Assembly (NCBI GenBank): GCA_016584495.1
Contig: WAID01000004.1
Coordinates: forward strand, 372,001 to 436,000
Source: Celoporthe dispersa
Lineage: Eukaryota > Ascomycota > Sordariomycetes > Diaporthales > Cryphonectriaceae
Direction: 5' to 3'
DNA: 64,000 nt
In this document: positions 23,751-35,819 of the stretch, piece by piece
How the letters are laid out: each line of letters opens with the position of its first letter
How positions within the stretch are numbered: the first letter of the stretch is position 1
The notes under the pieces: model-generated
Seen by the model: only the letters and a program-made list of their open reading frames with translations
Told to the model about the DNA's origin: nothing
The model's database searches: none
Position numbers and translations under genes: made by a program

Positions 23751-25272
23751 CAAAGGTTCTACTGTTTAGGCCATGCTACTAGGCAATTGTCAGCACCATT
23801 TCCGATTCCAACCGCAAGAAGACACAGTGCATCAGTGTCCATCTGAGAGTTGGTTGACGCCCTCTCTACTGCCATGTCGGAACAGGACGGTTACCTCATA
23901 GACCTGAGACTTAATTACAGCACCAGGTACCCCACAGACGCCGTTTCCCAGACGCCCCACACTGAGTGTGCCGCTCGTACCGGGTCCCGTCTCAAGGCAG
24001 CAGTGGCGCCATGGAACACACAAGCATCATGAAGCTTGTGCAGGACAGACGTCCGCCTTAGCCGACTGCAACAGAGAGGCTTTCTCTTCCTTCCTCTGTC
24101 TGAGCTGCTGCTTGACTCGAACTCTGGGCGATCCTCTGACAAAGCCTGGGTCATGCCTGGTTCCAGGGAACTATAGTCTGATACAAGGTACCCATACTGG
24201 TTTCCATTACCAAAATCGTTCTCTTTTTTTTTCTTTTTCTTCTCTTCTTCTTTCTTGTTTCTCTATTTCTCTCCCTCTATCTCATCCCACTCGGAGAGAG
24301 AAAACGGAACACGAGCATCAGTAGTAATTCCGCTCTTGTGTGAATTATCACCGCGTATGTGACAAACCACATAGCGAGCGGGTGTACTCAACGCCGTGGG
24401 CCGTTCACCTTTGATAGCAGAGGCAAATACAGCTTGGTTCCGGCATTGTGGCCAGAGATACTTCTACCACCTCGGATTTGTGTTTGACATTCTCGCTATT
24501 GTCCATGCTAGACCGGCTGCTCATTAAAGATGATCCTAATAGATCAATCTTTCCCAATACTCAAAGTATCTATCAGCCCTCTAAACTTATGAACTCAACA
24601 GTAACAAAGCTGCTACGTTCACAGAGCCCCACTCTCGCGCAACTAATAATTCCACAGCAGAATATCTCCACTGTATTCCCGCAGGTGGCGTTCAACCTAG
24701 CTCGTTGGCGAAAGCTTCATTTTCCTGCTAATAAGCGGGACCAAGAGAAGCCTCGATCAAATTCCACATAACGTGGCGGATGAGGTATTAGGGAGGCGGG
24801 ACAGAGCATAGTATCTAGTGTCTTGATATGATGCAGCCAATGCAGCGAGCAGTGTTCACCCTAGACCTAGCAAGGCGAATGTTGAGAAATCACAGCTTGA
24901 TTTGATTCATGATGACATCTTCCCCGCATCCTCAACGGGCACTACTGCATGTGGAATGATGATGGGAGGGTATCGGATTGTGTTTGATCCGAACGGCGAG
25001 GGGACGTAAGGTGTAGGCAGGTCCCGTCAAGACCAAGCTGTCCGCACGAGGACAAAAGGAGTCCAACTATTATCAGAAGGTACATAATTAATACAGCAAG
25101 CAGGCCACGACCCTTTTCGCCTGTGAATTCATACTCCGAGGTCGGCGAAGGGCCTCACTGACGATATTCAACGTCATAAGATAAAAAAGGCGCCTCGACA
25201 CGCAAGGTCTGCGTGACTACTGTTTCTTCGCCCAAACAAACCCTTCGACCTAATTAGCAGAGGGACAGAGCC
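23751..25272. other. Intergenic, no gene recognised
   Basis: Composition returns to normal at 23751. An open frame of 107 codons at 24448-24771 on the plus strand resembles no family I know and has no evident splice context. The last few hundred bases should hold the promoter of the PrpD-family gene; a CAACAGAGCC-like context does not help the start choice. Confidence 0.4.
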
Positions 25273-26787
25273 ATGGCGACCAGGAACGTCGCCTCGTGGG
25301 TCCACGACCTGCAGTACTCCCAGCTGCCACCAGGTGTGATCCGAGCAGCGGTGCGGAGCTTCTACAACTGGGCTGGATGCGCCGTGGGAGGCAGTGATCA
25401 CGAAGCCGTCAAGATTGCCGTGAGTGAGAGGACCTGGGACTTTGGACCCAACCTCTTTTTTCCCGCTCCAGGAGAACTGACACGGTGATACCACCCCCTG
25501 CCCGCAAAACTACAGTACAACGCCCTAGAGCCATTCTTCGGCCGCCGCAGCGCCACCCTCCTCGGACGCGAAGCCGACAGCGACACAGACCCGCAGCACG
25601 CCGCCCTCCTCAACGGCATCGCCTCCCACGTGCACGACTACGACGACACCCACCTCGACACTATCATCCACCCCACCGGCCCTGTCGCCAGTGCACTCTT
25701 CGCCGCGGCCGAGTGGCGCTCCCGCGAGGCCAACGAGGCCGTCTCCGGCAGGGATTTCCTCCTCGCTCTCGTCGCGGGCATCGAGGTCGAGTGCAAGCTC
25801 GGCCTGGCCGTCTGGCCGCAGCACTACGATGTGGGCTGGCACATCACCTCGACCACTGGCTCTGTCGGCGCGGCTGTGGCCGTGGCCAAGATGCTAGGCC
25901 TGTCGCGCGAGAAGACTGCGCATGCCGTCGGCGTGGCGGCCACGCAGGTCGTGGGGCTGCGCGAGATGTTTGGGAGCCACACGAAGAGCTTTCACCCCGG
26001 GCGCGCGGCGCAGTCGGGCCTGATGGCGGCCCTCTTGGCCAAGGAGGGCTACACGAGCAGTGACACGTCGCTGGAGGCCAAGAGGGGTGGGCCAACGTCG
26101 TGGGCGCGACCAAGGGGGAGGCAGAGATACAGGCGGACCTGGCCAAGTGGCTTGGGGCGGGCGGTGTTGGCCTGCCCGCGACGGGTGGTCGGTGGGAGAT
26201 CCTGCGCAACAGCTTCAAGCCGTTCCCGTGTGGCATCGTCATACACCCTGTCATCGATGCCTGTGCGCAGATACACGAGGACATGCAGAGAGAAGGCCTG
26301 AGGCCAGAAGATATCGAGAGCGTCCATGCCAAGGTCCACTACCTCGTGCTGGAGCTGACTGGGAAGAAAAGAGCCCAAGGACGGCCTGCAGGGCAAGTTC
26401 AGTGTCTATCACGGAGGCGCCTGCGGCCTGCTGTTTGGAAAGGCCACACCGAGCCAGTATGAGGATTCTGTTGTCCGTAGTGCCGAGGTCATTGCCGTTC
26501 GCGACCGTATTCATGCGGAAACCGACGACACCCTGGCTGCCGATGAGACCAAAGTCGTGGTGACGATGAAGGGAGGTCGGACCCTCGAGAAGCACGTCGC
26601 CCACGCGGTTGGCAGTATGGAGGTGCCATTGGACGAGAAGAGGCTGGAAGAGAAGTTCTTGGACCAGTGCCAGAGAGTTTTGGGCGATGCCCAGGCTAGG
26701 GTTGCGAGTAGGACGCTGTGGGCTCTTGAGGAGAACGATTCCGTTGCGTCCATCACTCGGCACTTGACCCCTCGAGAAGGGCGATAG
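25273..26787 (+). CDS. MmgE/PrpD family protein (2-methylcitrate dehydratase / cis-aconitate decarboxylase superfamily)
   Basis: The family removes or adds water or CO2 on tricarboxylic-type acids, for example 2-methylcitrate dehydratase and cis-aconitate decarboxylase. Two exons (25273-25419, 25516-26787) flank a 96-bp GTGAGT...ACAG intron, giving about 472 residues, the family length. The signature HDYDDTHLDTIIHP is at residues 89-102, followed by GPVASALFAAAEW. A FKPFPCGIVIHP block lies in the C-terminal half. Two one-base breaks compensate each other: a missing base in the G run at 26084-26087 and an extra A at 26367-26370. Between them the coding frame is shifted. Since everything else is intact these may be sequencing errors. 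It lies about 5 kb upstream of the gentisate cluster; membership is unproven. The exact substrate cannot be assigned. Confidence 0.8.
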
Positions 26788-29700
26788 TCTGAACAGGCAC
26801 TATGTAGAGGCTGAAGACTTTTCATCTTTTATCTAATACTGGAGAGACTTAGATTTACTATCTTTTATTACACATCACTTTCTCAAATGTATTCACTGGT
26901 TGGTGTAGAGCTGGTCACTAACCTCATGTGTCACTTCTACTTACTGCACCATTACAGAAGCAGCAGATAGTTTTCAGGTTCTTTTGACGGAGTCATTCTC
27001 CAGCACCTCCTTCTAAATTAATTCATTCAGATTACTACCCGTTCATGTACCAGAATGTCTGTTGGTGAGCATTTGGTTTTAAGTCCTCAGGTCCCATTAA
27101 GTCTGGTTCCTCGAATCCGCCTTAAATCTACTGCAAGCATTTCTTTTCGACCATCACCTCCTCTATGTCTCTCTCTCCGGGCCTTATCGGCATCTGAATC
27201 CTGTGCCGCATGAGGAATCTACCTGCAGCTATAGCAAGCAACGTCCGCTTGCCGTCGAAGTCGAAATCGAGAAGAATATTGTCGCTTTGGCAACAAGCAG
27301 AAAACATGACTCGACCATCGACCCGCTCGGTGGCTGTCTGATGATGTTTCTGAGCGTTGGCTGCCCATCCTGCTATATTGATATGTCTGAATTGTAGTTG
27401 GAGGTTGGCGAGTTCGCGTCGTGGTCAATTATATCTGCCTTCTTCTCTGGGGCCTGCGAAAATGACCTCTTCAAAGTCGACGACGATAAGCAGGGCATGA
27501 TAGAGCTTGATACTGAACTATGGCCCCGACGCAGGGTTACTTGGGCGCTTTGATTCAGCTCAGTGCATGTTTTATTTTCAGGTTCACGACTCTTCATTTC
27601 TGCTGACCATCCCTTCTTATTCTTGTCCTACTTGCTCCCTACCCTCACGACTGCTCTCACTCGAAGTTGAGGTCTTCCTATCTTTCAAGTTCACTGATCT
27701 GAGCAATGTATCACCGTACAGTATGTCCCACATCCCCAGGCATATCTTTTGCCTCGACTAAGGTAATAGAATCAATGTCCAGCAGTTAAGTCTTTCTACA
27801 TCTCTTCAGGCTTTGAATTAATTGATGTGTTGAGATAGGATCCAAGGAGTTATTCATCGAGAAGCGTGTTAGTGACCGTGTATACAGTACCGCCTCGTGC
27901 TATGGTCATCAAAGCAAAGTGATGCCTCCGCTCTCGAGACCCTCGTTCTAGGCTTCCCAACCCGACCGCCAAGAATCCTGCTACAACGCTGATCAGCCTA
28001 CGAATACGATCAGGTCAGGTGAGTAGTCGACGCGGACGCTGACGAGTACTCAAAAACATTTCTGTGGAGACGGTCGTCGTCGGGATTCAAGAACATGCAT
28101 CTCATACTACGTAGTAGACACCACACCTTGTGGATAACCCGGCTACGACTTGGATGTGCCAGCGATGCTTGTCCCGATCGAGAAGGTCATGCAGCCCTGA
28201 GTAGGCTGCCCGATGAAGACGAACTACCCTATCTCCGCACACAATGAGTCATGTGCTCTGAATTGATCATTCCCGTCAGGATATGGTTGTGTTCTTCTAA
28301 TGAGTGTGTTGGTATCTGGTAATTTGTTGAACGGCCAGTTCAAAATTCACTGGTCGGTGTGAGACGATTGCCTCAAAACCCCCTTCCCAAGTCCCTAGCA
28401 TTTGCTGGAATCTTGTTGATGCCCCCAATGTGTGCATGACCGCACCCTCCATCCAAGCCTGTAACGCCATAATATCCCCAAGACATAAGAAAAGAATAAA
28501 TGAATGCAAGATGAGACTTCGTGAATCCCATCTGCAACCAGGTGACCGTTCGTATGCAGCCCTGTGATTTCTTATAACCACCACTTCCTCTTCTCTGGGT
28601 ATCATGAAAGTCATGCTGCGGTCAAGAGTCCCATGCTCTCTTCCCGAGCCTGAAGCTGGTGTGTTCTCCTGAGGTCGCTCCAGCCCTTCCTCCTTCGGAG
28701 CTGCCGCCGTATGCCTTGGATAGGCCTGAACTCCATCCAAGCCGGGGTTGACGACGAGACGGTGGCCAGAGCTGGCGCGCGGCTGGCAGACACGCTGAAG
28801 GGTGCCGGTGTGGTGATGAGCTTGGCCTCTGCCTCCTTTGCTATGATTGGAGCCGGGCCGAGGATCTCTGAGACTCCCATGTCAAGAATCCAAGTCTGTC
28901 GGAACCATGATCGCAGCCTCTGGAAGAAGGCGGGATTAGGCCCCAGGGCTGTGAGAACTGGTCAGCGTTGGGAAGTCTCCGAGATGAAAATGAATGACTA
29001 AGATGAACTCACTCAGAAACCGTGATCCAAGCATATTGGCAATCTTTGAGAGTGACTTTTGACCGTTGGCTCCCAGCACACACGCTCTCTTCAGACTGAT
29101 CCCTTTCCGAGGAAAACGAATGGATGGCCAGGAACTCATAAGCTCTCCCAACAGGCGGGCCGAGGGCGCCCTCATATGAGTGCATCGCGGATGACGCCAT
29201 GCCCATGCAGAGATCGTTGATTCGTCTTCCCCTCCATCCCGGAACATCGTGAAAAAGGCGGGGTGAGCGACCTCGGCAGGTGTGTGAGCCGATGCAGAGA
29301 GGCCGCGAGAGAGGAGGGGCCGCTACGAATGGAGCAAAAACCCTCACAAAAAGCCCACCCTTGGCGTGGAGTGACGTGTTTCCCGAATTGCCTCTTTGGG
29401 AAGGTGTTGCAACCCGTCTGCAACCCTCACTCTCGAGATTCTTCACCTGGGCTGGCAGAAACTGGATATTTTTCATGCGGGCGCGCAGATGCGGGCAGCA
29501 CGCGCGACATTCCCCGGGAAATGTTGGTGCGCAGGGTAGAGAGAGAGAGGAGGAGGGGGCAAAGAAAAGTCAAGGGTAAGGTGAGTTTCGCGTGGAGCGT
29601 TGGCAGATGTGTTTGTTGATCCCCGAACTGGGTGGGTGGGAAGGATCCATTATCCTCTGCAGTAGCGTGCACCTCTTGGCAGCCTCGTTTGCATTACGAT

Positions 29701-31931
29701 CAAGGTATGAGTGATCCTGTGCAGTGTCGGCTTTGCCGATAGACTGATCATCCAGCGACGGGAATTACCAAGGCAATGCAGATCTTCATGATGTGAGTGC
29801 AAGAATCATCGCCCTGAGCCTACAGGCCATTCTCCAGGTCTGGTATTTACAATATAGCTGAGACGCTTACGCGTTGAACTCCTGCCAAATCTGCTCTGTA
29901 TCGAGCTTGCTGACTTGAAGAGCGTAGCATCGATACTGGGGTGCTGTTCTGCTCGGATTCTTTCAATGCTCTCGGTCTATGCTTCTGGTAATCGTCATTC
30001 GTGATACCAGAAGATGAAGAGGGCCTCAGAGGCAGGCATCATAGCCTAGCAGATAGGATGTGCGGACCGGATGGCGACATTCTTTTCTTACCTGAATAAT
30101 TATCTAAGACTGAGTCGCTCGTCTGCAGGGTGTGTGGTCCCGGTGGCTTGCATCGTCCTGTGGCGTTTCTCAACCTCCTTCCACCGACGGCCACCGAGCT
30201 CGCCCTCCACAATTTGCAGGTCCTGATTTTTCACAGACGTATCCTAGTGGTCTTCCCACTCTTCGGAGCCCGGCGTAGGCCTCCTTTCTTCCTCTCGACG
30301 CCGTCTTGTAGGGCATGATAAGAAAGCCACGAACCTAATTAGGTATTTGAGGACATTGTGAAACCGCCGAGGCTTTCGTGGTTCTGACCTATGGCCATGT
30401 CATACTGGTCGGTCGAGTTTCGGCCGACCTTGGATGTGGTTGTAAGGCAAATCAAATTATAATCTTGAATTTATGTTGAACCACTCTCATATATTTCGGC
30501 GATTCCACTTCAGCAAGCTCTTTTCGTAGTCGTCTTCTACCGTGATGGAGTTCTAGAACAAAGTGCTTGGTGTCTATGGTGTCGGAATTTTTTCTTGGTC
30601 AAAGTCTTGTCTTTTCTTCTTCATACTAGGAAGCAAAGTCATCTTCCACACCAAAGGTTCGGTCAGAATGTTTGCACGGCTTTTGCAGAACATTTCCACC
30701 TTCTCGTCTGCTAATCGAAGCTAGCAAGTGGGCGGGCGCACTCTGTAAGCCGAATTTTCTCTAAACACAATTCATAGCTTTATTTATTTTTGAAAAGATC
30801 TTTGAATAGATACCAAGCATACATTCCACGAAGAATAAACTGCGGCTTGGGACTAATAAATCGGTAAATTCTTTACATGGTGACTGCGCTTTTGTTGATC
30901 TCACCAGCAGTCCACCTTCTAGCTAGCGGATATATTGTTCCTGTAGCTCTATAAAGACAGATGATTGGAATTAGTCAGTATAGGAGGAATGTAACGCATA
31001 AAGTGATATAAGGAGCAACTTTGTATTATAATCAGCGTATTCGTGACTGGGACCTTTTTCTTAATTTTATGCTTTGTGCTACGAGCTTTGCAGCTTGTTT
31101 AATGCTGAAGAAATTTATGGTTGTCTGTAGTGATTAATATTAATCATCATCACCATCTCTTAATGACGCTCGTGTATTTAACAGATTTTCTACTGCATCT
31201 ATCTCCAATATCTATTGGTCTCGTTGCTGTCCAGTATTGGACTGACTTGGCGGTGTTGGTGACTTTGCGAAAAAGCGCAGCAGGCCCTTCGAGAATCGTT
31301 CAACTCGTCTATTAGTTCAATTAGTCACCCTATGTGCTTTCTCAAAAAAAAAAAAATCTGTCCATTTATCATACGGGCTTCCTAGCTATGTTGTCTCGTA
31401 TCTAGAATTGGCTTCGGCCGATTGATAACGCAAAATAGAGGCGTAGCATAGACACGTCAAGCTGGGATTGGTGAGGCCATCGCACTTGGAGACAAGCATA
31501 AGCAAAACATAGATATCTGTCTCGTAAACCGACGAAAACTTCGGGTTTAGATGTTGGTCATCCTGAAGACGGCGGTCGGCCCGGAGGGCAACACGGTGCT
31601 GGTATAAAGACTCCGAGGCCCGAGCCCCGAGCGGCTGTGCCGCACAACTGTAAAGCACTGCAAGACTCATTGGAGTTCTTTGTAGACTCGTCATTAGAAA
31701 CATTGCATTTGTGGAGGAGACTCGGAAGTCCGATTCAAGCAGAGTATAACAGTTTGAGTACCCTGTTCCTTAGATGCTCTTGAGGTAACGCAGGATAAAG
31801 TATTGACCCTCTATGAATCACAATATAATCAATCATTTACGTGTCCGTATATATATTGTCCAGACGCGATAGACAGGTTTTGCGTCAGTGTGACTACGAC
31901 TAACCACCATATCTATTACACGCATGAAAAG
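26788..31931. other. 5.1-kb stretch without a recognised gene
   Basis: Several open frames of 60-155 codons exist on both strands (for example 28297-28740 minus and 29009-29476 minus). None matches a family I know, and joining them by splice sites gave no coherent protein. A poly-A run lies near 31345. The final 150 bp before 31932 is AT-rich and would hold the promoter of the MFS gene. Confidence 0.4.
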
Positions 31932-33756
31932 ATGTCTACTATGGACAAAGACGACGGTCTACCAAGTCTTGTACCGACGGATCCCGAGAAGGGCTCGCCT
32001 GAACATGCTACCTCAGGGGAAGCCGGAATAGCACAGGCCACCAGTGAGCCTCAAGACCTATTCTTGGTAAGAGAACCCATCAATCATATCTTCTCCTAAG
32101 CTGTGTTGGCAATCATAATCACGAACCACACTATCAAATGCGGTAGCAAACACGCTGACTCTCTTCCAAGGTCACTTGGGACGGCCCCGACGACCCTCTG
32201 AACCCCTTCAACTGGCCACAATCGAGAAAATGGGCAGTGACACTCCTCGCTTCGCTGGGCGGCATGCTCACCATGATGTCCTCGACGGCCATCGCTCCAG
32301 CCCTGACAACCATGTCTCGGGATCTTCACACGAACGAGGCAACAACACAAATGACCTTGTCGATATTCGTGCTCGGCTACGTATTTGGCCCCCCACTGCT
32401 CGCTCCATTGACTGAACTGTTCGGGAGAAAACCAATATGGATCCTGTCAGGTGGCTTCTACGTCATCTGGAACACTGCTGCTGGCTTCGCCCAGAGCAAC
32501 AGTGTGATGATTGCAAGCCGTTTCCTTGCTGGGTTCGGGGCCAGTGTCACATATGCCGTGCGTTTATGGCAGCCTTTCTTTTTTACTTTTTGTCCTTTCT
32601 CTACCTCAAGTAGCATATGAAGAGACTGAGAGATTAAGGATATAGGTTTCGAACCCTATACTCGCCGACTGCTGGGCTAAAGAACAGCGTGGTCGCTCAT
32701 TTGCCATCGCTACCTTTTTGCCACTCTTTGGACCGGCTGTGGGCCCGATTCTCGGTGGTGTGCTTGTACGTATCCTATTCCATATCCAGCGACGTTTTGA
32801 GACCTCAAGAGTGCTGTAAACAAACAAGATTACTGCATGAACTAAGAGTTCTAGTCTACTAATGTGATTATATTGACTAGACTGGAACAGTTGGATGGCG
32901 CTGGATCTTTTGGGTCTTGTCTATGGCGGACGGTGTGCTCATGTCCTCAGCAATTGTTATCTTCCCAGAGACACACGCCGCCTCAATCCTCCACCACAAA
33001 GCCAAGAACCTCCGCAAGCAGACGGGTCAAGCATATTACACAGCGCACGAGCGCGAACACAAGTCTGTTGCGCACGCCCTAGCCCTCAGCCTGGTCCGGC
33101 CCATACGATTACTCATAACACAGCCCTTCATCCAGCTGATGTCCGTCTTCCTCGCCTACAACTATGGTATCCTTTACATCGTGCAGAGCACCCTTGCCAC
33201 AATATTCATCGATCGGTACAATCAGTCTGCCACTGTATCCGGGCTACACTACATCGCCATCTGCCTCGGCTGCATGGTAGCATCCCAGGGAGGAGCACGC
33301 TTCATGGACCGGCTGTACCGACATCTCAAGAGCCGCAACAACGGCGAGGCCCAGCCCGAGTTCCGCGCACCCTTCATGATCCCCGGGGTGATCATCATCC
33401 CGATAGGCTTGCTCTGGTACGGCTGGGCTGCTCAGGCGCGGGTCTTCTGGCTCGTGCCAGATCTCGGCTTGGCTGTCTTTGCATGCGGCATCATCATCTC
33501 GACACAGTCTATGCAGGCCTATGTCATGGACGCCTATCCTGAGCATGTAGCCAGCGCCACAGCGGCGAGCCAGCTACTTCGGAACATTACGGCCTTTGCC
33601 TTCCCGCTGTTTGCACCAAGGATGTATTCTAGTCTAGGGTATGGATGGGGCAACAGTCTTCTGGCTTTTGTGTTCCTGGGGATGGGACTACCTGCACCAC
33701 TCGTACTGTGGAATTACGGTGCCAAACTGCGAGAAATGGGTGGACAGCAGCGATAG
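31932..33756 (+). CDS. MFS transporter, DHA1-like (12 TM) carrier of the aromatic-acid cluster
   Basis: Four exons fit in frame: 31932-32066, 32171-32557, 32646-32765 and 32881-33756, giving 505 residues. A hydrophilic N-terminus (about 55 residues) ends in TWDGPDDPLNPFNWP, typical of fungal DHA1 drug/H+ antiporter-like proteins. Motifs are LTELFGRKP after TM2, SRFLAGFGAS and a GPILGG block, then VGWRWIFW. The last exon carries TM7-12. It is the first gene of the plus-strand run MFS, hydrolase, hydroxylase. It most likely moves the aromatic acid or its product across the plasma membrane, but DHA1 proteins are often exporters, so direction is open. The start follows the first ATG that keeps frame with the conserved part. 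Confidence 0.85.
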
Positions 33757-34205
33757 CACAAGACGAGACGTTTAGAGGTCGAACGCGGGTGGTCTGTCTG
33801 TCGATATGCGGAACGACATCATCCTCGGTGAGAAGGGGTGTGAGCTTGCATTAGCCTTCAACCGCCGAACAAAGCTGTAGGGTAATACTCTCTGCAAGCG
33901 ACCTCATTGTATCGAATGATAGACAAATGTTTCTAATAAATCATATCACGTGCAGCCGTGAGTGGAAGGTGAAATTCAATATCTTGCCGCTGCGTGGCAT
34001 GTGAAGTATCATACGCCGGCAGTCTTCCCTAACTCCGGGCCCTACTCCCCGAAGTACTCTACCATAAAAATAAGCCGAGGGGTACTTCTGCGCCCTTTGG
34101 ATCGCCTACACAATTTTAGTTATGTTGCCATTATCTTTATACCAAACGTCGATTTGATACAACTCAAGACTTAGTTGGTCATCGCCCTCACCACCATCAG
34201 CAATT
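33757..34205. promoter_or_regulatory. Intergenic region upstream of FAH-family gene
   Basis: This 450-bp spacer holds the 3' flank of the MFS gene and the promoter of the hydrolase. No operator could be recognised. Confidence 0.4.
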
Positions 34206-35168
34206 ATGTCGGTCCCCTGGGAGAGACTCATACGTTTCGTTGCCGAGGACGGCCGGGTGCTGCGCGGTGAGCCTATCCTGCCTAATCCCGATTTCGACCT
34301 GGGAACGACAACAGAGGAGACGAAACTGCAAGCCAAGGTCATCACAGGGGACGATATCTACGACACCACCGGAAAGACGGTGGTCACGGACGAGGTAGTC
34401 ACCGTCAAGAAACTCCTCGGCCCCCTGGCGCAGGCGGACGTGCCCATCCTCCGCTGCGTGGGCCTCAACTACGCCAAACACATCCGCGAGGCCGGCAGGA
34501 AGCCACCTCCCTTCCCCTTCATCTTCTTCAAGCCTAACACGTGTGTGCACGATCACGACGCCAACATCGTGGTGCCCAGGATCGCCCAGGACGACCAGGC
34601 AGACTACGAAGGAGAGCTGTGCTTCGTCCTGGGCAAGGACGCCAAGAACGTGTCCAAGGAGGATGCGTTATCCTATATCGCGGCTTACACGGCCGGGAAC
34701 GACGTGTCCTCCCGGAAGCTGCAGCGCGATCCTGCGTTCGCCGGCGTTGTGCCTCAGTGGGGGTTCTCCAAGGGCTTCGACACCTTTGCCCCGCTTGGTC
34801 CTTGTCTCGTCCGGGCGGACCTGGTGGGAGACCCGAGCAGGCTGGACCTCTCTACGATTGTGAACGGGGAGGTCAGACAGAAAGAGTCTGTTAGCGACCT
34901 GTTGTTTGACTGTGCCTACCTGATTTCCTATCTATCGAGCGGGACAACCCTTCAGGCAGGCTCCGTGGTTATGACGGGAACCCCAGGAGGTAAGTGATCA
35001 CCCAGGAAAATCGTGTACACTCCTAGCTGAGGAGGCGCTGATCATCTTATCTTGGGCATAGGAGTTGGTATGGGTCAGACACCGTCTCAGTGGCTCAAGC
35101 CTGGGGACCAGGTCGATGTGAAGATCAGCAAGATTGGCACACTCCGAAACGGCGTGGAATATGCGTAA
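34206..35168 (+). CDS. Fumarylacetoacetate hydrolase family protein, probable fumaryl-/maleylpyruvate hydrolase
   Basis: FAH-family acylpyruvate hydrolases cleave a C-C bond beside a keto acid, here probably fumarylpyruvate or maleylpyruvate, to pyruvate plus a C4 diacid. Two exons (34206-34989, 35062-35168) with a 72-bp GTAAGT intron encode 296 residues. The family core starts with CVGLNYAKHIREAG at residues 84-97. The metal ligands expected are E135 and E137 (DYEGELCFVLG) and D167 (GNDVSSR). The C-terminus has VMTGTPGG followed by GVGMGQ across the intron. It lies between the carrier and the hydroxylase and on the same strand, which fits the last step of the gentisate pathway. Other FAH-family activities (for example oxaloacetate decarboxylase) cannot be excluded from sequence. 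Confidence 0.87.
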
Positions 35169-35819
35169 ATAGTGCAGTCACATGACAATAAGCAGAGATG
35201 TCAATATCCACAAGATTATACTCAGAGAGAGACTTGGGTTCCAAATGCGGTAAACGGCAGACTGTCACATGCTCCCTGGCTCCCCGGCTGTCTTGGCCCG
35301 CGATTTCCACGCTGCAGTAGCTAGGTGTGAGCCGGCTTTCAAACAGCCTATAGACTTGTTGACTGCATATGCAGGCCTTGCAGCCGGCCTAAGATCGACC
35401 AGGTTCCTTCGTTGCATTTCGCCTCAAGCTGACCGAAATACCGTCCATGGCGAGCCAGCCGATTAGTTTCTATCCCCACGATGGTGCTATCCTTCTCCTG
35501 TGAATCACCAACGCCTTATCACCCACGCGCGATGCTGCTGCTGCCGCCGCTAGGGGCCGGGGAGTTAGGGAAGCAGGAGATGGCATCAGAGCTTTGGTCG
35601 AGGTGAGACGAGCGACCCGTGATCACTGTCTTTACCTAAAAGGATGAAATACTCACACACCTCGTCATCAATTCCCACCCGGTTCCCTCCAACATCTCGC
35701 CCCCTTCCACCGTCTCGGTGATTGCGAGTGCCGATCCCATAATTGCGTCTTCCCAGGTTCAACAGCGGCGGCAGCCTCGTGTCCACGCAAGCAGCACCAG
35801 CCCAAGGAAAAAGCCCAAT
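35169..35819. promoter_or_regulatory. Intergenic region upstream of FAD hydroxylase
   Basis: About 650 bp, no gene recognised. It contains the promoter and leader of the hydroxylase. A short CTG/CCG-rich patch lies near 35530-35560. Confidence 0.4.

Noticed and set aside
28297..28880. Possible minus-strand enzyme gene (two overlapping open frames)
   Set aside because: Translations in both frames and both strands were compared with racemase, oxidase and hydrolase motifs I know; no catalytic motif or coherent splice model emerged.
29009..29476. 155-codon minus-strand open frame
   Set aside because: A GTGAGT donor is present near its end, but no continuation gave a conserved protein; plus strand also open here, so likely chance.
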